Source: an uncultured Aquabacterium sp.
Lineage (GTDB): Bacteria > Pseudomonadota > Gammaproteobacteria > Burkholderiales > Burkholderiaceae_C
NCBI GenBank assembly: GCA_937923225.1
Contig: CALAKR010000206.1
Span: 1 to 6,718 of the forward strand
Length of the DNA: 6,718 nucleotides
Direction: 5' to 3'
This document shows positions 1 through 6,718 of the stretch, one piece after another. The notes under the pieces are model-generated. The model made no database searches. It saw nothing but the letters and a program-made list of their open reading frames with translations, and had not been told where the DNA came from. Numbering within the stretch: position 1 is the stretch's first letter; each line of letters starts with the position of its first letter. Position numbers and translations under genes: made by a program.

Positions 1-686
1 TCAGCGGCGAGACGGGTATCTGCGGCGGGCTCTACAGCCCCGAAGTGGCCTACCAGACGGAATGGACCCTGGCCTGGGCCCCGTCCGAGCGACTGTGGGG
101 CGGCCGCTTCCAGGCGCGCGCCACCTTCTTCCGCATCACCACCTCCCATGTGCTGGAGTCCATCCAGGCCATCAACGGACGTGCCGAGCAACCGGGCACG
201 GAGTACCGCAACGGCCACGAGCTGGAGGCCAGTTATGACCACCCGGCCTGGTTCGCGAACGTGTCCGTATCCCGCGTGGGTGCGCGCCAGGAAGACGGCG
301 GGCCCAATGCGCCGGCCGTGTTCGATTTGCCCGGCTCGCTCACCTCGGCCACCGTGGGCACACGCTGGCTCGACACCAAGATCGAAGCCGGCCTGCGCTG
401 GCGCAGCCAGGGTGATCGCACCACCTTGTCGGGCGCGCAGGTTCGCCCGGAATGCGGCCGCCTCACCGGCCAGGTGCTGCCCAACCAGCGCCTCGTTGCC
501 ATCCAGTACGGCCCGGACGTGCTGGACCTGTTCGCCTCCTGGCGCCTGTACGACCGCACAGTGCTGCGCGTCAGCGTAGACAACGTGACCGACGAGGCCT
601 ACTGCACCCTCAGTGGCTTCCTGGGTGGCATCGGCCTGCCGGCCGCGGGCCGCAGCGCCCGCATGTCCCTGTCTGTGCAGATGTGA
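1..686 (+). CDS. TonB-dependent outer-membrane receptor, C-terminal part (5' end outside window)
   Basis: The frame is open from base 3 to a TGA at 684-686, giving about 227 residues of the end of a larger protein, since this family usually runs to 650-900 residues. The sequence shows alternating beta-barrel strands with aromatic girdles and a typical TonB-receptor ending: VLDLFASWRL, then LRVSVDNVTDEAYC, then LPAAGRSARMSLSVQM. The NVTD.AY and PA.GR motifs mark the last strands of the 22-strand barrel. Such receptors import iron chelates, heme or other scarce nutrients across the outer membrane using TonB-ExbBD energy. The pattern before the last strands resembles heme/hemophore (HasR-like) receptors, but the substrate cannot be fixed from this fragment. 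Three cysteines (residues 7, 151 and 201 of the visible part) and a terminal Met in place of the usual Phe or Trp are mildly unusual. The GTG at 45 is only an internal codon. Receptor family is near certain; heme specificity is a guess. Confidence 0.9.
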   Translation, partial: SGETGICGGLYSPEVAYQTEWTLAWAPSERLWGGRFQARATFFRITTSHVLESIQAINGRAEQPGTEYRNGHELEASYDHPAWFANVSVSRVGARQEDGGPNAPAVFDLPGSLTSATVGTRWLDTKIEAGLRWRSQGDRTTLSGAQVRPECGRLTGQVLPNQRLVAIQYGPDVLDLFASWRLYDRTVLRVSVDNVTDEAYCTLSGFLGGIGLPAAGRSARMSLSVQM

Positions 687-717
687 GGGGAATGGACGCT
701 ATAGACCAGCCGCGTGC

Positions 718-1659
718 TCAGCCGGCCGCGCCGGTGAGCACACGCAGATGCGCCGCCACGGAGCGGGCCAGCGCCTGCAGGTTGTAGCCGCCCTCCAGGC
801 AGGACACGATGCGCCCCTTGGACCATCTGTCGGCCACCTCGACCACCTGACGGGTGATCCATTCGTAATCAGCCTCCAGCAGGCGCAGGCCGCCCAGTTC
901 GTCATCGCGGTGGGCATCGAAGCCCGCCGAGATGAAGATCATCTCGGGGCGGAAAGCCTCCAGTGCCGGCAGCCACTTGTCGGTCACTGCCGCGCGGGCG
1001 AATGAACCGTCCGACCGCGGCATCAAGGGCACATTGACCATGTTGCGGCCCAGCGGGTGCGTGCCCGTGTACGGGAACAGTGGGTGCTGGAAGAAGCTCA
1101 CCATCAGCACCCGATCGTCGTCACACAAGATGTCTTCGGTACCGTTGCCATGGTGCACGTCGAAATCGACCACCGCCACGCGCTTGAGCCGGTGCACATC
1201 CAGGGCGTGCCGCACACCCACCGCCACATTGTTGAAGAAGCAGAACCCCATGGTTTCATGGCGGGTGGCATGGTGCCCGGGCGGCCTGACTGCGCAAAAA
1301 GCGTTGTCCATCTGGCCGGTGATCACGGCATCGGTGGCCGCAATGGCCGCGCCGGCCGCACGCAACGCCGCCTGCAAGGTGTGCGGCATCGCCAGGGTGT
1401 CCGGATCACAGTAGCGCTGCTCGCCGCTGGCCTGCAGTTGCTGCAAGCGGTCGATCAGGCCCAGCACGTAATTGCGGTCATGCGCCCTGTCGAGCTGGTC
1501 CACGGTGGCCTCGGGCGGCTCGCCGTGCAGCAGCAGCGCATCGAGCCCCTGGGCCAGCAGGTGGTCGTCGATCGCGGACAGCCGCTCGGGGCACTCAGGG
1601 TGCCCCTCACCCATGTCGTGGCGACGACACGCGGAATGGGTGAAGTAACCGGTCGCCAT
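718..1659 (-). CDS. Histone deacetylase family protein (acetoin utilization / acetylpolyamine amidohydrolase-like)
   Basis: This is a complete 313-residue zinc-dependent deacetylase-fold protein. Visible landmarks are HPECPERL (20-27), RPPGHHA (125-131) with the catalytic His pair H129/H130, GFCFFNNVAVG (138-148), and VVDFDVHHGNGTED (163-176), in which D167 and H169 fit the zinc ligands. SAGFDAHRDD (244-253) supplies the third zinc ligand D248, and CLEGGYN (287-293) supplies the transition-state tyrosine Y292. All catalytic positions are intact, so the enzyme should be active. There is no signal peptide, so it is cytoplasmic. Family members remove acetyl groups from lysines, polyamines or related amides; the substrate here is unknown. 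The ATG at 1659-1657 has a good ribosome site, GGAGA (complement of 1666-1670), 6 nt upstream. The gene converges on the receptor gene (31 bp gap) and diverges from the MoxR operon (49 bp gap), so it is probably a single-gene transcript. Family is certain; the biological role is open. Confidence 0.95.
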   Translation of the reverse strand: MATGYFTHSACRRHDMGEGHPECPERLSAIDDHLLAQGLDALLLHGEPPEATVDQLDRAHDRNYVLGLIDRLQQLQASGEQRYCDPDTLAMPHTLQAALRAAGAAIAATDAVITGQMDNAFCAVRPPGHHATRHETMGFCFFNNVAVGVRHALDVHRLKRVAVVDFDVHHGNGTEDILCDDDRVLMVSFFQHPLFPYTGTHPLGRNMVNVPLMPRSDGSFARAAVTDKWLPALEAFRPEMIFISAGFDAHRDDELGGLRLLEADYEWITRQVVEVADRWSKGRIVSCLEGGYNLQALARSVAAHLRVLTGAAG

Positions 1660-1708
1660 GGGATGTCTCCAGGCCTACAGGGCAGGCTCTTTAGGGTAAT
1701 GTGGCGGC
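1660..1708. promoter_or_regulatory. Divergent intergenic region between the deacetylase-like gene and the MoxR operon
   Basis: These 49 bp separate two divergent start codons, so promoters for both directions should lie here or inside the flanking coding ends. On the minus strand the GGAGA ribosome site (1666-1670) belongs to the deacetylase-like gene. On the plus strand TAGGGT (1692-1697) is a weak -10-like hexamer, but no convincing -35 lies 16-18 bp upstream. On the minus strand TACCCT overlaps the same bases, again without a properly spaced -35. No operator-like repeat was seen. The presence of promoters is inferred from gene layout; no exact site is claimed. Confidence 0.4.
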
Positions 1709-2614
1709 ATGCTTCAAAAACTCGTGGACCAGATTAGCACGATCGTGATCGGCAAGCGCCCCCAGGTGGAGCTGAGCGTGATCTGCCTGTTGGCGAATGG
1801 CCATCTCCTGATCGAGGACATCCCGGGTGTGGGAAAGACCACACTGTCCCATGCGCTGGCCCGCTCGTTGGGCCTGAGTTTTTCACGCGTGCAGTTCACG
1901 GCCGACCTGTTGCCCTCCGACCTGCTGGGGGTGAGCGTCTACGAACGCGAGCGGCAAGGTTTCGTCTTCCACCCTGGCCCCGTATTCGCCCAGGTGCTGC
2001 TGGCCGACGAGATCAACCGGGCCGGCCCGCGCACCCAGAGCGCGCTGCTCGAAGCCATGGAAGAGCGCCAGGTCACCATCGACGGCCAGACACGTCGCCT
2101 GCCTGATCCCTTCTTCGTGATCGCCACGCAGAACCCGGTCGAACAATTGGGCACCCACCCGCTGCCCGAATCACAACTGGACCGCTTCGCCCTGCGCGTG
2201 TCGCTGGGCTACCCCGATGCGCATGCCGAGCGCGCCCTGCTCAAGGGGCAGGACAAGCGCATCGAACTGCAGGCCATCCAGCCCCTGATGGGTCTGGATG
2301 AATGGCGTGGCTGGCAGGCGCGCGTGGACGCCATCCACGTGGCCGATGCCCTGCTCGACTACCTGCAGGCCCTCATCGCCGCCACCCGCAGCCCTCGCTG
2401 GTGCGTGCAGGGCCTGAGCCCACGCGCAGCGCTGTCGCTGCTCAGGCTGTCAAGGGCGCGGGCGCTGCTGCAGGGCCGCCAGCATGTGTCCCCCGAAGAC
2501 CTGCAGGCCCTGTGGGTGCCGGCCGTGGCGCACCGCATGGTGGTGGCCAATGCCAGCGCAGGTGATGCCAGCCAGCAGGCCCAGGCCCTGCTGGACGCCA
2601 CGCCGGTGCCCTGA
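1709..2614 (+). CDS. MoxR-family AAA+ ATPase
   Basis: This is a 301-residue cytoplasmic AAA+ ATPase, normal in length for the MoxR family. Walker A is IPGVGKTT (38-45, K43), Walker B is VLLADE (96-101, D100/E101), and the MoxR signature INRAGPRTQSALLEAMEERQ follows at 102-121. Sensor 1 lies in IATQNP (N142), followed by PLPESQLDRF (151-160) with the probable arginine finger R159. GLSPRA (235-240) carries sensor 2 R239 in the C-terminal lid. All ATPase residues are present. MoxR proteins are thought to act as chaperone-like remodellers, often for proteins encoded beside them; here the likely partners are the DUF58 and transglutaminase-like products. An in-frame TAA at 1697-1699 limits the start to the ATG at 1709. 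The only Shine-Dalgarno-like element is AGGG at 1693-1696, rather far away (12 nt). It is the first gene of the cluster, 18 bp ahead of the DUF58 gene. Confidence 0.96.
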   Translation: MLQKLVDQISTIVIGKRPQVELSVICLLANGHLLIEDIPGVGKTTLSHALARSLGLSFSRVQFTADLLPSDLLGVSVYERERQGFVFHPGPVFAQVLLADEINRAGPRTQSALLEAMEERQVTIDGQTRRLPDPFFVIATQNPVEQLGTHPLPESQLDRFALRVSLGYPDAHAERALLKGQDKRIELQAIQPLMGLDEWRGWQARVDAIHVADALLDYLQALIAATRSPRWCVQGLSPRAALSLLRLSRARALLQGRQHVSPEDLQALWVPAVAHRMVVANASAGDASQQAQALLDATPVP

Positions 2615-2632
2615 GGCTCAAAGGGGCAAGCC

Positions 2633-3646
2633 ATGGCGACCGCAGGCATCCTGTCAGGCTGGCGCCGCCGTTGGCGGACATGGAGCAACGCGCGCTCCCC
2701 CAGCCAGGACCAGATCACCCTGACGCAACGCAACGTCTACATCCTGCCCAGCAAGGGCGGAATGGGCTACGGTGTGGTGGTCACGGTGCTGCTGCTGGCG
2801 GCCATCAATGAACAGCTCAACCTGGCCTACGCCCTGGCCTTCCTGCTGGGTGGCGTGGGGCTGTCGGCCATGTGGCTGACACACTCCAACCTGCGGGGCC
2901 TGAGCCTGTCGCTGGGCAACATGGTCAGCGTGCATGCGGGCCAGAGCCTGTCCATGCCAGTGCGGCTGGATGCCACCGCCCTCGCTCGCGGCCGGTTCGG
3001 GCTGTCGCTGCGCGCCCTGCCCGACGACGATGCACCAGCCCCTGCCGATGTGGCCGGCGAAGTGAGCCGCGGACACCAGAGCACGGTGCTCGTGCCACTG
3101 ACGGCACCCAAGCGGGGCTGGCTGGAGCTGCCTCGCCTGCGTGTGGACACCACCTACCCCTTGGGCCTGTTCCGCGCCTGGGCCTACTGGCGCGCCCGTC
3201 AGCGCGTGCTGGTATGGCCGGCGTTGGACCCTCATGCCCCGCCCCTGCCCGACAGTGATGTCCAGGGCGATGCACGAGCTGCCGCTGCAATGCGCCAGGC
3301 CGACGTGCCCGAAGGCCTGCGCCCCTGGCGCCGCGGTGACACCCTGCGCGCCGTGGCCTGGAAGAAATCCGCCACCCGACTGGTCAGCGGCCTGCCCCCC
3401 GTCAGCCGTGAAGCCGCAGCACGCCACTATCAGGCCTGCTGGATCGAGTGGGAGCATGCCCAAGGCCTGCCGCTGGAGGCACGCCTGAGTCGGCTGGCCT
3501 CCTGGCTGGTGATGGCCGAGCAACGCGCCCTGGACTCCGGCCAGCCTTACGGACTACACCTTCCTGATCGAACCCTGGGCCCGGCCCAAGGCCCTCAGCA
3601 TCTGCAACAGTGCCTGGACACCCTGGCCACCTGGGGGGCCGCATGA
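2633..3646 (+). CDS. DUF58 domain-containing membrane protein
   Basis: This 337-residue protein has the layout usual for the DUF58 partner of MoxR. A basic N-terminal stretch (GWRRRWRTW, 9-17) and LTQRNVYILPS (30-40) precede two closely spaced membrane helices (about 44-58 and 64-82). A beta-rich domain follows, with RGWLELPRLRVDTTYPLGLF (161-180). The DUF58 hallmark is at 229-249: LRPWRRGDTLRAVAWKK then SATR. The C-terminal part (265-337, including WIEWE, LEARLSRLASWLVMAEQ and YGLHLP) fits the von Willebrand A-like end of the family. The bulk is expected in the cytoplasm, where it could meet the MoxR ATPase; the biochemical role of DUF58 is not established. The ATG at 2633 has a strong ribosome site, AAGGGG (2621-2626), 6 nt upstream. 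The stop codon TGA (3644-3646) overlaps the next start as ATGA. Confidence 0.94.
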   Translation: MATAGILSGWRRRWRTWSNARSPSQDQITLTQRNVYILPSKGGMGYGVVVTVLLLAAINEQLNLAYALAFLLGGVGLSAMWLTHSNLRGLSLSLGNMVSVHAGQSLSMPVRLDATALARGRFGLSLRALPDDDAPAPADVAGEVSRGHQSTVLVPLTAPKRGWLELPRLRVDTTYPLGLFRAWAYWRARQRVLVWPALDPHAPPLPDSDVQGDARAAAAMRQADVPEGLRPWRRGDTLRAVAWKKSATRLVSGLPPVSREAAARHYQACWIEWEHAQGLPLEARLSRLASWLVMAEQRALDSGQPYGLHLPDRTLGPAQGPQHLQQCLDTLATWGAA

Positions 3647-5766
3647 TCCTGCGCTGGCGCCCCCATACCTGGCACCAGGACCTGCGCCAGCGATGGCAAT
3701 CGCTCACGCGCGAAGGCCGCGATACCCTTTGGCTGCTCGGCATGCTGGCCCTGGTGCTGGCTCCCCACGCCCAGCGGTTGCCATGGTGGGCCAATCTCGG
3801 CGCTGTGGGAGCGCTGGCCTGGCGTGCCAAGCTGGCCTGGACGGATGGCCCCTTGCCGAAGCGATGGCTGCTGGCTGTGATGCTTGGGGCCCTGCTGGCC
3901 ATGACCTGGCTGACCTACCGGACACTGATCGGACGCGAACCAGGCATCACGCTGGTCGTTGTGCTCACCACCTTGAAATGCCTTGAGTTACGCGCAAAGC
4001 GCGACAGTCTCGTATGCCTGTACCTCGGCTTCTTTCTGATCCTCACACAGTTTTTCTACAGCCAGGGCATCGGCACAGCCATGCTGATGCTGGTGGCTGT
4101 CTGGGGCTTGTTGACGTCACTGGTCATGGGCCAACGCCCGCTGGGCCGCCCACCCATCGTTGATGTCGGACGAGATGCGCTGCGCGCCATGGCCTGGGGC
4201 CTGCCCTTGATGGTGGTGCTGTTCGTGCTGTTTCCGCGATTCGGACCGCTGTGGGCGCTGCCTACTGATAACAAGGGCCGCACGGGGTTGTCAGACACCC
4301 TGTCGTTGGGCCAAGTCGCCGAACTGGCCCTGGACGACTCGATCGCGTTGCGGGTGCGCTTCAACGACAAAGCGCCCCCCCCCGAACAACTGTATTTCCG
4401 GGGCCCCACACTGGACCGCTTTGACGGCAAGACCTGGCGCCCTGGCGCCCCCGCCTCACCGGATCCTGTGTTGCAAGGCCAAGCAACCAACTATGAAATC
4501 ACCCTGGAGCCTACCGCGCTCCCCATCCTGCCCTTGTTGGAAGGCACAGGCGAAGCCCGCGTGATTGCTGGCGGCGACAACCGCATGCGGATCGAGCGCG
4601 CCGGGCTGGCTTGGTACCGCCAGGGCGGACGCGATGGGCGCCTGATCCTGCAGGCCCAGGCCTGGCCTCGCTGGCACTGGCCTGACACTTTGCCCGAGCA
4701 TCTGCAGCGCTACTGGACGTTGCTGCCACAAGGTTACAACCCCGGCACCCGAGCATGGGCTGCGCAGCTGCGTCAGCAACTGCGGGCACGTCAACCCGAC
4801 CCACTCGCGCAGCCCAGTCCCTTGCTGCTGGCGAACGCCGTGATGGGGCACATCCGCACGGCCGGCTACAGCTACACGCTTGCCCCCGGGGTGCCCGATG
4901 AGCCCACACCTCATCTGATCGACGCATTCTGGTTGCGGCAGAAGGAAGGCTTTTGCGAACACTTTGCGACGGCCTTCGTGGTCGTCATGAGGGCGATGGG
5001 CGTGCCAGCCCGCGTCGTCACAGGCTACCAGGGCGCAGAACTCAACCCGGTGGATGGGCAATACATCGTCCGCAACAGCAGCGCCCACGCCTGGGCAGAG
5101 TTCTGGCAGCCCGGGCGCGGCTGGGTCCGGGCCGACCCCACCGCCGCCGTTGCCCCGGAACGTGTTCAGCGCGTGCCCCGTCCTACCCCGTTCGCTGGCC
5201 TGCCCGGCCCCTTGAGTCAGCTTGATCCCGGCGCCCTGCGCCGCATGCGCGACCTGTGGGACGCAGTGGACAACCGCTGGAACGTCTGGGTGCTGCAGTA
5301 TTCACGTGGCGAGCAGATGGCCTTGCTCAAATCCCTGGGCTGGCCACAACCCGATCTGCAGGCACTGATGCAGGCCCTGGCCTGGGGTCTGGGCCTGGCT
5401 GGTAGCGCGGCCGCCTTGGCGGCCTGGTGGACACGCGAGCGCATGCCACGACAACCCTGGCAGGAACCACTGCGGCGAGTACACAAAGCCCTGTCCCGCC
5501 TGCCTGTCGCTGCACCTCCTGGTGTCGAGCCCGCAGCAGCTTCGGTCTGGCGCGTGCACCTGCTCCAGGCCTGGCAAGAGCCCCGCACAGCGCAGCAAGA
5601 TGCGCTGCTGCGTCTGCTTCACCAACTCGACGCCCTGCGCTATGGGCCGACCACTGCGGCGCCACATGCACGAGGCTCTGCCCCCTGGCTCGCCCTGGTC
5701 CGGCAGATCGAAGCCTTGTCACGCCCGGCACCGGCATCGCCCCATGGGGCAAACTCCAGCCCATGA
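3643..5766 (+). CDS. tgpA: TgpA-type membrane transglutaminase-like protein (DUF3488 plus transglutaminase core)
   Basis: The protein has 707 residues from the ATG at 3643, chosen because it overlaps the preceding stop as ATGA and follows a G6 run; a GTG at 3610 would add 11 residues. About six or seven N-terminal membrane helices (roughly 28-44, 48-61, 75-91, 100-114, 121-139, 146-161, 184-198) end in the family motif VLFVLFPRFGPLWALP (192-207). A periplasmic region with LYFRGPTLDRFDGKTW precedes the transglutaminase core. In the core, GFCEHFATAFVVVMRAMGVP holds catalytic C438, SSAHAWAEFW holds H482, and GWVRADPTAAVAPER holds D498, so the triad is complete. A last membrane helix (about 575-596) leads to a cytoplasmic tail. 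In Pseudomonas TgpA the core is periplasmic and the gene is essential; the substrate is not settled, but the cell envelope is the expected site. A C9 tract at 4375-4383 encodes part of P245-P247. Confidence 0.95.
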   Translation: MILRWRPHTWHQDLRQRWQSLTREGRDTLWLLGMLALVLAPHAQRLPWWANLGAVGALAWRAKLAWTDGPLPKRWLLAVMLGALLAMTWLTYRTLIGREPGITLVVVLTTLKCLELRAKRDSLVCLYLGFFLILTQFFYSQGIGTAMLMLVAVWGLLTSLVMGQRPLGRPPIVDVGRDALRAMAWGLPLMVVLFVLFPRFGPLWALPTDNKGRTGLSDTLSLGQVAELALDDSIALRVRFNDKAPPPEQLYFRGPTLDRFDGKTWRPGAPASPDPVLQGQATNYEITLEPTALPILPLLEGTGEARVIAGGDNRMRIERAGLAWYRQGGRDGRLILQAQAWPRWHWPDTLPEHLQRYWTLLPQGYNPGTRAWAAQLRQQLRARQPDPLAQPSPLLLANAVMGHIRTAGYSYTLAPGVPDEPTPHLIDAFWLRQKEGFCEHFATAFVVVMRAMGVPARVVTGYQGAELNPVDGQYIVRNSSAHAWAEFWQPGRGWVRADPTAAVAPERVQRVPRPTPFAGLPGPLSQLDPGALRRMRDLWDAVDNRWNVWVLQYSRGEQMALLKSLGWPQPDLQALMQALAWGLGLAGSAAALAAWWTRERMPRQPWQEPLRRVHKALSRLPVAAPPGVEPAAASVWRVHLLQAWQEPRTAQQDALLRLLHQLDALRYGPTTAAPHARGSAPWLALVRQIEALSRPAPASPHGANSSP
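5739..5750. repeat. 12-nt perfect palindrome GCCCCATGGGGC just upstream of the mltB start
   Basis: The bases form an exact palindrome near the end of the transglutaminase-like gene, 12 nt before the ATG at 5763. In RNA it can fold into a 4-bp GC stem with a CAUG loop. The 3' half contains GGGG, the only purine-rich stretch near the start of the lytic transglycosylase gene, so folding could mask it until ribosomes finishing the upstream gene open it. The palindrome is directly visible; the regulatory role is speculation. Confidence 0.35.
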
Positions 5767-6718
5767 CCCACGAGATTTTCGCCCGACGCCTTTTGCCGCC
5801 TTCTCGACTTTCCAGACTTCGCTCCTTGCGCCCTTACCAGACACTGGCCATCTTCCTGGCCAGCAGTGCACTGGTCATCGGTCTGCAAGGCTGCGCCAGT
5901 ACCGCGACAGCTCCTGCCAGCCCGGCCGCCCTTCAAGCAGCATCTGCGCCGGCGGCACCGGCCAGCGCTGCATCCATCCCCAGCAAAGCACCCACACAAG
6001 CTCGTCCCATTGCAGCGTTGCCCGTGTTGCAGAGCACCCCGCTGGAGGCCAATCCCTCCCCCAACAGCTACGCGCATCGCGCCGATGCCGCCGCCCTGGC
6101 CGCCGTCATCGCTGAGCGCGAACAGCTCGACCCCGCCTGGACGGCCGCCGTCCTCGCCCGCGCCCAAGTCAATGACGCCGTGCGCCGCTTGATCATGCCG
6201 GCGGCCAACCCTGGCGCCAAAAACTGGGGCGCCTACCGCGCGCGCTTCATTGAGCCCATCCGGATCCGCGCCGGCGTGGCCTTCTGGAAAGCCCATCAGG
6301 CCACCCTGCAACGCGCGCAGGACACCTACGGCGTGCCCATGGACATCATCGCGGGGGTGATCGGCGTCGAAACCATTTATGGTCGCTATACCGGCAACAC
6401 CCCTGTGCTCGATGCCCTGACCACTCTGAGCCTGGACTTCCCCAAAGGCCGCAGCGACCGCAGCGCCTATTTCCAGAATGAGCTGGCGCAGTTCCTCAAA
6501 CTGTGTGCAGAGCAGCAGGATGATCCGACACAGGTACTGGGCTCATCGGCAGGCGCCATTGGGTGGCCGCAGTTCATGCCGGGCTCCATCCGCCGTTTTG
6601 CGGTTGATTTCGACGGCGATGGACACATCGACCTGCGCAACAGCACGGCCGATGCCATCGGCAGCGTGGCCAATTTCCTGGCCCAGCATGGCTGGCAACG
6701 TGGCCTGCCCACCCACTA
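5763..6718 (+). CDS. mltB: Lytic murein transglycosylase B (MltB-type) lipoprotein, 3' end outside window
   Basis: The frame is open from the ATG at 5763 to the window edge (318 full codons, no stop). It begins with an arginine-rich n-region, a hydrophobic stretch (27-41) and the lipobox LQGC with Cys44, so it is a predicted lipoprotein, probably anchored in the outer membrane facing the periplasm. An Ala/Pro-rich linker (about 45-95) precedes the catalytic domain. GVIGVETIYGRYTG (199-212) holds the probable catalytic glutamate E203. SSAGAIGWPQFMPGS (261-275) is the MltB/Slt35 signature, and DFDGDGHIDL (282-291) matches the EF-hand-like calcium loop of this family. MltB enzymes cleave the MurNAc-GlcNAc bond of peptidoglycan, leaving 1,6-anhydro-MurNAc ends. 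The start overlaps the previous stop as ATGA (5763-5766) and has no strong ribosome site of its own, so coupling to the gene before is likely. Full-length relatives run to about 350-420 residues, so only the end is missing. Confidence 0.95.
   Translation, partial: MTHEIFARRLLPPSRLSRLRSLRPYQTLAIFLASSALVIGLQGCASTATAPASPAALQAASAPAAPASAASIPSKAPTQARPIAALPVLQSTPLEANPSPNSYAHRADAAALAAVIAEREQLDPAWTAAVLARAQVNDAVRRLIMPAANPGAKNWGAYRARFIEPIRIRAGVAFWKAHQATLQRAQDTYGVPMDIIAGVIGVETIYGRYTGNTPVLDALTTLSLDFPKGRSDRSAYFQNELAQFLKLCAEQQDDPTQVLGSSAGAIGWPQFMPGSIRRFAVDFDGDGHIDLRNSTADAIGSVANFLAQHGWQRGLPTH

Noticed and set aside
722..734. Inverted repeat CCGGC-CGC-GCCGG at the convergent junction, considered as a terminator
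   Set aside because: The stem is only 5 bp, lies inside the last codons of the deacetylase-like gene, and has no T-run after it on either strand.
1057..1737. Plus-strand open frame (226 codons) opposite the deacetylase-like gene and running into the moxR start
   Set aside because: The opposite strand carries a complete enzyme with all catalytic motifs; this translation shows no family features.
2654..3523. Long minus-strand open frame (289 codons) opposite the DUF58 gene
   Set aside because: It lies wholly antisense to a well-supported gene, has a low-complexity His/Gln/Gly-rich translation with no recognisable domain, and is expected by chance in GC-rich coding DNA.
3610..3642. GTG at 3610 as the start of the transglutaminase-like gene
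   Set aside because: The ATG at 3643 makes the classic ATGA overlap with the DUF58 stop and follows a G-rich ribosome site; the extra 11 residues (MPGHPGHLGGR) do not look like a family N-terminus.
5640..6311. Minus-strand open frame (223 codons) opposite the ends of tgpA and mltB
   Set aside because: It is antisense to two genes with clear family motifs, and its Gly/Arg/Cys-rich translation is typical of a shadow frame.
1..6718. Search for CRISPR repeats, insertion-sequence ends, tRNA genes, integrase sites and phage genes
   Set aside because: No regularly spaced repeats, transposase motifs, tRNA cloverleaf sequence or phage-type proteins were seen; almost all bases are explained by six ordinary genes.

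Overview
This is a GC-rich, almost fully coding window with short intergenic gaps. The protein families and the operon (MoxR ATPase, DUF58 protein, TgpA-type transglutaminase, MltB lytic transglycosylase) suggest a Gram-negative proteobacterium, most likely a betaproteobacterium of the order Burkholderiales. That placement is an inference from protein style and gene order; the window holds no rRNA or other marker gene. Outer-membrane and lipoprotein-type products confirm a double-membrane envelope.

Layout: (1) Positions 1-686 (+) hold the C-terminal beta-barrel end of a TonB-dependent outer-membrane receptor whose 5' part lies outside the window. (2) After 31 bp, and convergent with it, positions 718-1659 (-) encode a complete zinc-dependent histone-deacetylase-family (acetoin utilization / acetylpolyamine amidohydrolase type) enzyme. 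(3) A 49-bp divergent gap (1660-1708) leads into a tight plus-strand cluster: a MoxR-type AAA+ ATPase (1709-2614), a DUF58 membrane protein (2633-3646), a TgpA-type membrane transglutaminase-like protein (3643-5766) and an MltB-type lytic murein transglycosylase lipoprotein (5763 to the window edge, 3' end missing). The gaps within the cluster are 18 bp, then two ATGA stop/start overlaps, so the four genes very probably form one operon with translational coupling.

How the genes work together: MoxR, DUF58 and TgpA form a widely conserved bacterial set in which a cytoplasmic AAA+ ATPase is thought to act as a chaperone or remodeller for membrane partners, including a protein with a periplasmic Cys-His-Asp transglutaminase-like domain. 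Here a peptidoglycan-cleaving lipoprotein is coupled to the end of that set, which points to a joint role in cell-wall or periplasmic maintenance. The receptor and the deacetylase-like enzyme have no evident functional link to it.

No RNA gene, CRISPR array, insertion sequence or phage element was seen, and no stretch over 300 bases lacks a gene. The window looks like ordinary chromosomal core or near-core sequence. The findings are modest second-look items and not evidence of a new system.
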